Source: DASCNA01 sp036011305 (GTDB lineage Bacteria > Verrucomicrobiota > Lentisphaeria > Victivallales > GWF2-38-69). From it: a stretch of DNA of 48,088 nucleotides. Shown here piece by piece: positions 42,417 through 48,088 of the stretch. The DNA lies in assembly GCA_036011305.1 (NCBI GenBank), contig DASCNA010000159.1, positions 1 through 48,088 of the forward strand, read 5' to 3'. A program made the position numbers and the translations under genes. Below the pieces are notes generated by a model, which saw only the letters and a list, made by a program, of their open reading frames with translations, was not told the DNA's origin and did not search any database. Position 1 is the first letter of the stretch. The number at the start of each line of letters is the position of its first letter.

Positions 42417-43196
42417 ATGTCACTTGTAATAACTAAAATTGAAAATGATGTCGGAACTATAATATTAAACGATCCAAAGCACCTGAATGCTCTCAGCAAA
42501 GAATTAATTTCTGATATAATAGCATCACTGGATAAATTTGAAGCAAAAAAAGTTCGTGCAGCCGTTATTAGAGCAATAAAAGGAGCTAAAGTATGGTCCT
42601 CAGGGCATGATGTAAAAGAATTACCGACAGGAAAAGTAGATCCTCTGACTTACTATGATCCTTTAAGAAAAGTGGTTCGAGCTATTCAAACTACCCACTA
42701 CCCGGTTATAGCTCAAATTGAAGGAAGTGTCTGGGGTGGTGCATGCGAACTTATTATGAGCTGCGATATGATTTACGCCTCATTAGATTCTACTTTTGCA
42801 GTTACTCCTGCTAAACTTGGAATACCATATAATTTAGCTGGGATTTTAAATTTTATGAAAAATATTAGCATACCTATTTTAAAGGAACTAATTTTTACTG
42901 CAAAACCTACTTCTGCAGAACGGGCCGAAATGATAGGTATGATTACAAGGGCTGTGGAAACAGAAGAATTAGACGATATGATAAATAAGCGGTTAGATTA
43001 TATAATCCATAATGCACCGCTTGCTATTTCAGTAATGAAAGAAGAAATGAGAGTTTTATCAGAAGCATCCCCACTGAACCCCGAAGCTTTTGAAAGAATA
43101 CAAGCAGGAAGAAGAACAGTCTATAATAGCGAAGATTATAAAGAAGGGCTAAAATCTTTCTTTGAGAAAAGAAAACCCGTTTTCAAAGGTAAGTAA
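42417..43196 (+). CDS. scpB: Methylmalonyl-CoA decarboxylase (crotonase fold, ScpB type)
   Basis: Cofactor-free decarboxylation of methylmalonyl-CoA to propionyl-CoA. The 260 residues resemble E. coli ScpB (YgfG) along the whole length: WSSGHDVKELP, DPLTYYDPLRKVVRAIQ, QIEGSVWGGACELIMSCDMIYA and TPAKLGIPYN. The oxyanion-hole segments are in SSGHDVK and GSVWGGA. The start at 42417 has GAGGG ahead; an ATG four codons earlier is less well placed. No biotin carrier is required by this enzyme. Confidence 0.93.
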   Translation: MSLVITKIENDVGTIILNDPKHLNALSKELISDIIASLDKFEAKKVRAAVIRAIKGAKVWSSGHDVKELPTGKVDPLTYYDPLRKVVRAIQTTHYPVIAQIEGSVWGGACELIMSCDMIYASLDSTFAVTPAKLGIPYNLAGILNFMKNISIPILKELIFTAKPTSAERAEMIGMITRAVETEELDDMINKRLDYIIHNAPLAISVMKEEMRVLSEASPLNPEAFERIQAGRRTVYNSEDYKEGLKSFFEKRKPVFKGK

Positions 43197-43221
43197 ATCT
43201 TTATAGAAATGAGTTTAATTA

Positions 43222-44718
43222 ATGAGTAATTATAATAATTTCCCAATATTAAGTGCGGAAGAGGCTGCTTTATTTATAAAAGATAAATTTACAGTCGGTT
43301 TTAGTGCCTTTACTGCAGCCGGCTCAGCAAAAGCTGTTCCTACAGCAATTGCAAAACAGGCTAAAGCTTTACATACTAATGGAAATGAATACAAAATCAA
43401 TGTTGTTTCAGGGGCCTCCAATTGTGAAAGTTTAGATGGTGTCCTAGCTGAAGCCGATGCTGTTAATTACAGACATGGATACCAATCATCAAAATTCATG
43501 AGAGCAAAAATAAACGAAGAAAAGATTAATTTTGTTGACATTCATTTATCTCAGCTTCCAAGAATAGTTTCAAGAGGTGGACTTGGAAAAATTAATGTGG
43601 CTGTAATTGAAGCAACTGAAATAACTTCTGATGGAAAAGTTTACTTATCTACTTCTATAGGAATTTCTCCTACACTTTTAAGAGTTGCTGACAAAGTCAT
43701 TATTGAATTGAATCAATACCATTCAAAACGTTTATCTGAAATGACGGATATTGTTGAACTGAAAAATCCTCCTATGCAGGATTTATTTTCAATATTAACA
43801 CCTTTGGACAAAGTGGGCAAACCTTATGCTGAAGTTGACCCAAAAAAAATTCTTGGTATTGTCAACACAAACCTTCCTGATGAAGTTCCGGATTTCTCAG
43901 CTTCAAATGAACTTAGTCAGGCAATCAGCAATAATGTAGTAAATTTTCTATTAAATGAAATCTCTTCAGGTAAATTGCCAAAATCTTTTTTACCTATTCA
44001 AAGCGGAGTTGGAAATATTGGAAATGCAGTAATGAACGGGCTTGGCTCTCATCCTGATCTACCTCCATTTATGATGTACACTGAAGTTCTACAGGATTCA
44101 CTTGTGAAACTTATGGAAGATGAAAAACTCATAGGCGCCAGTACCTGTGCACTGACTATTACACCTAAAAGTTTGGAAAAAATCTATTCCAATATGGACT
44201 ATTTCGCAAAGAAGATTGTTCTTAGACCCCAATCAATATCGAACAGTCCAATATTTGCCAGCAAACTTGGAGTAATTGCTATAAACACTGCATTAGAAGC
44301 TGATATCTATGGTAACATAAACTCAACTCATGTACTTGGAACGAAAATGATGAATGGAATAGGCGGAAGTGCAGATTTCGCCAGAAATGCTTATCTTTCA
44401 ATTTTTGTCTGTCCTGCAATCGCAAAACAGGGAAAAATATCAGCTATCGTTCCTATGTGCACTCATGTTGACAGCAGTGAACACTCTGTTGATATTATAA
44501 TAACTGACAGAGGAGTTGCTGATCTTAGAGCTAAATCGCCTAAAGATCGTGCTATGGAGATCATAAAAAACTGTGTTCACCCAGCATACAAAAACTATTT
44601 AATGAATTATTTTAATGCTTTACCTGCTAATCACATCAGACATGATTTAGCTAAATGCTTTGAATTGCACCAAAATTTAATAAAACATGGCAGTATGCTG
44701 CCTGAACTGAATATTTAA
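43222..44718 (+). CDS. scpC: Propionyl-CoA:succinate CoA-transferase
   Basis: Moves CoA from propionyl-CoA to succinate, releasing propionate and regenerating succinyl-CoA. The 498 residues align by eye with E. coli ScpC (YgfH): FSAFTAAGSAKAVPTAIA, SFVDIHLSQ-like FVDIHLSQLP, LPIQSGVGNIGNAVM, FMMYTEVLQDS with the catalytic Glu, HVLGTKMMNGIGGSADFARNAYLSIF and HVDSSEHSVDIIITDRGVADLR. It closes the cycle with mutase and decarboxylase. Confidence 0.95.
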   Translation: MSNYNNFPILSAEEAALFIKDKFTVGFSAFTAAGSAKAVPTAIAKQAKALHTNGNEYKINVVSGASNCESLDGVLAEADAVNYRHGYQSSKFMRAKINEEKINFVDIHLSQLPRIVSRGGLGKINVAVIEATEITSDGKVYLSTSIGISPTLLRVADKVIIELNQYHSKRLSEMTDIVELKNPPMQDLFSILTPLDKVGKPYAEVDPKKILGIVNTNLPDEVPDFSASNELSQAISNNVVNFLLNEISSGKLPKSFLPIQSGVGNIGNAVMNGLGSHPDLPPFMMYTEVLQDSLVKLMEDEKLIGASTCALTITPKSLEKIYSNMDYFAKKIVLRPQSISNSPIFASKLGVIAINTALEADIYGNINSTHVLGTKMMNGIGGSADFARNAYLSIFVCPAIAKQGKISAIVPMCTHVDSSEHSVDIIITDRGVADLRAKSPKDRAMEIIKNCVHPAYKNYLMNYFNALPANHIRHDLAKCFELHQNLIKHGSMLPELNI

Positions 44719-44732
44719 AAAATAGATTTACT

Positions 44733-45725
44733 ATGAAATTTAAAACCGCAAATGATTATGTAGAGGGAATTTTAGATCAAAATAAGATCGCTTTATCGAA
44801 AGCAATTACAATAATAGAAAGTACTTTGCCTGAACACCAAAAAATATCCCATGAAATACTAACAAATATAATGCCCCATACAGGAAAATCAATTAGACTG
44901 GGAATTACCGGTGTACCTGGAGTAGGCAAAAGTACATTTATTGAAGCCATTGGAATACATGTAGCAAATAGAGATCATAAAGTAGCAGTCCTGGCAATAG
45001 ATCCAAGCAGTTCAGTCAGCGGAGGAAGTATTTTAGCAGATAAAACAAGAATGGAACAACTGGCATCATGTTCAAATGCATTTATAAGGCCATCACCTTC
45101 TTCAACTTATCTTGGAGGAGTAGCTCAAAAAACAAGAGAGACAATGCTTTTATGTGAAGCTGCAGGATTTGATACTATTCTTATTGAGACTGTAGGAGTG
45201 GGACAGTCAGAAACAACTGTAGCTTCAATGGTAGACTTTTTTTTAGTCCTCATGCTCCCAAATGCCGGAGATGAACTTCAGGGAATTAAAAAAGGAGTTC
45301 TTGAACTGGCCGATGCAATAGTGATAAATAAAGCTGATGATAAAAACTCGCAACAAGCCTTACTTGCCAAGAAGATTTATGAAAATGCAATGCACATTCT
45401 TACACCTACTTCTGAAAACTGGTCACCTCCGGTACTTACATGCAGCGCACGGGAGTTTACAGGCATAGATGAAATCTGGGAAATGATAAAGAAACATAAT
45501 GCTATATTCAATAGAACTGGTGAATTGAAAGCTAGGCGCCAGGATCAATCTGTAAGTTGGATGTGGACAATGCTTGAAGATAACCTCAAAATGTATCTTT
45601 TTAACATTCCTGAAGTTAAGGAATATATTAAAAAAATTAAACAGGAAGTCAAAGGCAATAATATTTCTCCCACCAGAGCAGCAGGCAAAATTTTTAAAAA
45701 AGTTATAGATCACGTAAAAGTCTGA
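44733..45725 (+). CDS. meaB: MeaB/ArgK-type GTPase, mutase chaperone
   Basis: A G3E-family GTPase that loads and protects adenosylcobalamin on methylmalonyl-CoA mutase. The 330 residues carry Walker A GVPGVGKSTFIE, AIDPSSSVSGGSILADKTRM, PSPSSTYLGGVAQKTRE, the metal/GTP motif ETVGVGQSE and the specificity motif NKAD. A C-terminal dimerisation arm (SVSWMWTMLED) is present. It ends two bases from the convergent mutL stop codon, leaving no space for a separate terminator. Confidence 0.95.
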   Translation: MKFKTANDYVEGILDQNKIALSKAITIIESTLPEHQKISHEILTNIMPHTGKSIRLGITGVPGVGKSTFIEAIGIHVANRDHKVAVLAIDPSSSVSGGSILADKTRMEQLASCSNAFIRPSPSSTYLGGVAQKTRETMLLCEAAGFDTILIETVGVGQSETTVASMVDFFLVLMLPNAGDELQGIKKGVLELADAIVINKADDKNSQQALLAKKIYENAMHILTPTSENWSPPVLTCSAREFTGIDEIWEMIKKHNAIFNRTGELKARRQDQSVSWMWTMLEDNLKMYLFNIPEVKEYIKKIKQEVKGNNISPTRAAGKIFKKVIDHVKV

Positions 45726-45727
45726 CT

Positions 45728-47566
45728 TTAGAGTTTTCTACCAAATCTCTTTTCAAGTTCTTTATAAGAAATATTAATTACAGTAGGTCTCCCATGCGGG
45801 CAGGAAAAAGGAAGTTGGCATTTTACTAACTCCCTTAATAATTCTTCAGCTTCAACTTTTACCAGATAATCATGAGATTTTACAGCATGGCGGCATGCTA
45901 TTTTTGCTAATTTTTCTTCATTCAGGTTTTTTAGCATTTCTTTATTATTAATAATGTCATCCAGTAAATCAGATATCAAACCTGAAATATTATCCATAAT
46001 TATTGAATGAGGAATAGATGTCAAAAGTATAGTTTCATCTCCAAAAACATCTATTTGAAAACCCAAATTATTAAAAATTTTTATGTTTCTTTTGATTAGA
46101 TTCAGTTCAATTCTTGATAAATCAATCGTAATTGGAATTAATAATTGTTGTGATAAATTATCCTGAGAATGTTCATTTAATAGTTTTTCAAACAATATCC
46201 TTTCATGTGCAGCATGTTGGTCAATGACAATCAATCCTAAATCCGAGCGACATAAAATATATGTTTTATCTAATATAGCCAAAACATTAATATAACCGCA
46301 TCCTGGAAGTGATAATTTATTCTCAGAACAAATATGTATATTCTGTTTTCTATTTGTATAGGATTTCGTATTTTTTTGCTCAATAAATTTTTCTGAATTA
46401 TATAAATTAGATTTTTTATTATCTATTAACGGAGTTTTTTCTACTTGTTCCACTGTAAAAAATATCTCTTCGTCCTGATGATTATCCCTACTGGATTTTA
46501 ATGAATAATCTATTTCTGCAGAGTCAATCAATGATCTAACAGGAATATTATTTACATTAACTGACGGTAAAGGATTCAGGCCTGATGATAATCCATCTTT
46601 TATTGCTGTTTGAATTATATGGCTTACCTGTCTTTCATTTTTAAATCGAATTTCATGCTTAGCAGGATGTACATTAACATCTATATCTGCAGCATTAAGC
46701 TCTACAAATAGTGTAACAATGGGAAATGAACCTTTCATTACCATTGTATTATATGCATCTCTTACCGCATTTGATAACATAACTGATTTAATCGGTCTTC
46801 CATTTACGAAAAACCTTTGTTCTCTTCTTGAACTTTTTACCATTCCTGGTTTTGATACATAACCATGAATATTTATACCTAACTTTTCGTAATCGATAAA
46901 AATAGATTCTTTCACTGTTTTTTTGCCTAAATATATACCAAGTCGGGACTCAAGGTTTTTATCACCCGGTGAAGTTAATATATTTTTCCCATCTACATTG
47001 AGTTCAAATGAAATTTCAGAGTGGGCAATCGATAATAAACATACTGTTTCAAATATATGTTTTTCTTCTGTTATTTTAGATTTTAAAAACTTTCTTCTTG
47101 CAGGAGTATTATAAAATAAATCATTTACTCTTATCTCTGTTCCCTTGGCACACCCAATAGGTGACTCAGATATATATTTACCTCCATTAACAACTACTTC
47201 GTGACCTTCAATAGGACCTTGTGTTCTTGTTCTTAATCTGAATCTTGAAACAGATGCAATACTCGGCAAAGCCTCTCCTCTAAATCCCATTGTTTTAATA
47301 TGATTTATATCATCCTCGAATCTGATTTTGCTTGTTGCGTGAGGTTCAAGACATAGTAATGCATCATCCTGATCCATACCTATTCCGTTATCGATAACAG
47401 AAATAGACTTACTTCCAGCATTTTCGGTTTTAATTATTATTTTATCAGCACCTGAGTCAATTGAGTTCTCAACCAATTCCTTTACAACAGAAGCTGGTCT
47501 TTCTATAACTTCACCAGCAGCAATTCTATTACTTACATTTTCAGATAAAACTTTAATAAAACTCAT
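45728..47566 (-). CDS. mutL: DNA mismatch repair protein MutL
   Basis: Mismatch repair matchmaker with an N-terminal GHKL ATPase: IAAGEVIERPASVVKELVENSIDSGA (Glu and Asn), DNGIGM and TMGFRGEALPSIASV. NVHPAKHEIRF ends the transducer domain. The C-terminal domain has DQHAAHERILFE, which fits the DQHAX2EX4E metal motif, plus ACRHAVKSHD and CPHGRPT. It should therefore be a nicking endonuclease, as in bacteria without MutH. The length of 612 residues is usual. It is convergent with meaB. Confidence 0.96.
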   Translation of the reverse strand: MSFIKVLSENVSNRIAAGEVIERPASVVKELVENSIDSGADKIIIKTENAGSKSISVIDNGIGMDQDDALLCLEPHATSKIRFEDDINHIKTMGFRGEALPSIASVSRFRLRTRTQGPIEGHEVVVNGGKYISESPIGCAKGTEIRVNDLFYNTPARRKFLKSKITEEKHIFETVCLLSIAHSEISFELNVDGKNILTSPGDKNLESRLGIYLGKKTVKESIFIDYEKLGINIHGYVSKPGMVKSSRREQRFFVNGRPIKSVMLSNAVRDAYNTMVMKGSFPIVTLFVELNAADIDVNVHPAKHEIRFKNERQVSHIIQTAIKDGLSSGLNPLPSVNVNNIPVRSLIDSAEIDYSLKSSRDNHQDEEIFFTVEQVEKTPLIDNKKSNLYNSEKFIEQKNTKSYTNRKQNIHICSENKLSLPGCGYINVLAILDKTYILCRSDLGLIVIDQHAAHERILFEKLLNEHSQDNLSQQLLIPITIDLSRIELNLIKRNIKIFNNLGFQIDVFGDETILLTSIPHSIIMDNISGLISDLLDDIINNKEMLKNLNEEKLAKIACRHAVKSHDYLVKVEAEELLRELVKCQLPFSCPHGRPTVINISYKELEKRFGRKL

Positions 47567-47581
47567 AATTTATTTAAAATA

Positions 47582-48088
47582 TTATTTATTTAAATCAGTT
47601 TCTGTTTTATTGGCAGGCTTTTGTGTTATGGCAACAAATTCAGGCATATTTCTGATATTATTATAAACAGGGTCATAAGATATTGCTATTATTTTATTAC
47701 CAAGAAGAGAGTGTGCAATTTGAAAATAATATATTGCTTTATTTTTTTTATTAATTACAGAATAAATCCCTGCTAAATGCAAATATGGAATTGGTGATTC
47801 TTTGGAAATAGTTAGTACCTTAATGAATTCATTTATAGCTTTATCATATTCCCCTTTTTTTTCAAAAATAAGGCCAATGTTTTCTCTTGCCAAAATATCT
47901 TCAGGATACAAAGTTATAATTCTGCCAAAAATATTTATTGCTCTATCATATTCCCCAGATAAATAATAAATACCTCCCAATAAAGATAATACTGTTTTAT
48001 TCTCAGGATAAAATAAAAGTAGAGTTCTTAAATTATTCTGTGCCTCTTCTATATTACCTTCTGCCAATAATGCTCTAATTATAGTGAG
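47582..48088 (-). CDS. Tetratricopeptide repeat protein, 5' end missing
   Basis: The visible C-terminal part (about 168 residues) is open to the window edge, so the true start lies outside. Four TPR-like helical pairs are seen: GNIEEAQNNLRTLLLFYPEN, SLLGGIYYLSGEYDRAINIFGRIITLYPED, ENIGLIFEKKGEYDKAINEFIKVL and LAGIYSVINKKNKAIYYFQIA. A short tail follows (ITQKPANKTETDLNK). Such repeats mediate protein contacts, and no enzyme domain is visible. It lies 15 bases ahead of mutL in the direction of transcription and may share its transcript. Confidence 0.8.
   Translation of the reverse strand, partial: LTIIRALLAEGNIEEAQNNLRTLLLFYPENKTVLSLLGGIYYLSGEYDRAINIFGRIITLYPEDILARENIGLIFEKKGEYDKAINEFIKVLTISKESPIPYLHLAGIYSVINKKNKAIYYFQIAHSLLGNKIIAISYDPVYNNIRNMPEFVAITQKPANKTETDLNK

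Noticed and set aside
1..48088. CRISPR arrays, toxin-antitoxin pairs or known antiphage systems
   Set aside because: No regularly spaced repeats and no recognisable effector or antitoxin proteins were found; the only mobile-type genes are remnants.

Overview
The window looks like an AT-rich (by eye about one third G+C) Gram-negative, mainly fermentative bacterium that uses the standard bacterial code. Lipoprotein signals, a 2-oxoacid:ferredoxin oxidoreductase and a succinate-to-propionate pathway suggest anaerobic life. The ribH-nusB-ftsY order and a rhomboid protease with a soluble C-terminal tail would fit the PVC group (Lentisphaerota-like), but this is a weak guess. No rRNA, CRISPR array or intact prophage was seen.

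Region 1 (1-1.6 kb) is accessory DNA: the first codons of a minus-strand gene at the left edge behind a hairpin that covers its ribosome site, two small minus-strand ORFs, and a dead IS982-family transposase (internal amber stop plus a frameshift). Region 2 (1.6-13.4 kb, all minus strand) is a carbohydrate locus. It holds a GH65 disaccharide phosphorylase, beta-phosphoglucomutase, an alpha/alpha-toroid protein, an unrecognised exported protein, an OPA-family MFS transporter, a PHP phosphatase, an exported DUF6454-like protein, and a sugar ABC transporter (binding protein and two permeases, no ATPase). The inferred flow is disaccharide import, phosphorolysis to beta-glucose-1-phosphate, then glucose-6-phosphate. 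Region 3 (13.4-14.3 kb) is decayed DNA holding a frameshifted zinc-finger gene and a tRNA 3' fragment, probably the scar of an integrated element.

Region 4 (14.3-28.2 kb) is housekeeping. It contains a SAM-cycle operon (metK, PfkB kinase, ahcY, then tRNA-Leu only 12 nt later), a rhomboid-queA pair, and dnaA facing nagA across an AT-rich gap with helically phased repeats. It continues with nagA and two RNA methyltransferases, a lipoprotein, and HPr-ribH-nusB-ftsY. Region 5 (28.6-34.2 kb) holds an extended SDR reductase, an amidohydrolase/XRE-PAS regulator/MFS group, and a DUF2062 membrane protein.

Region 6 (34.3-45.7 kb) is a propionate module built divergently. The minus arm carries methylmalonyl-CoA epimerase, a biotin-dependent carboxyltransferase, a small subunit and a biotin carrier. 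The plus arm carries KorDABC, methylmalonyl-CoA mutase, methylmalonyl-CoA decarboxylase, propionyl-CoA:succinate CoA-transferase and the MeaB chaperone. Together they would turn 2-oxoglutarate and succinate into propionate. A compact cobalamin riboswitch lies directly in front of the B12-dependent mutase, with a perfect six-base kissing-loop match and two copies of the Shine-Dalgarno-like sequence that suggest a ligand-activated switch. This is the most interesting signal in the window. mutL and a TPR protein cut by the window edge close the sequence.
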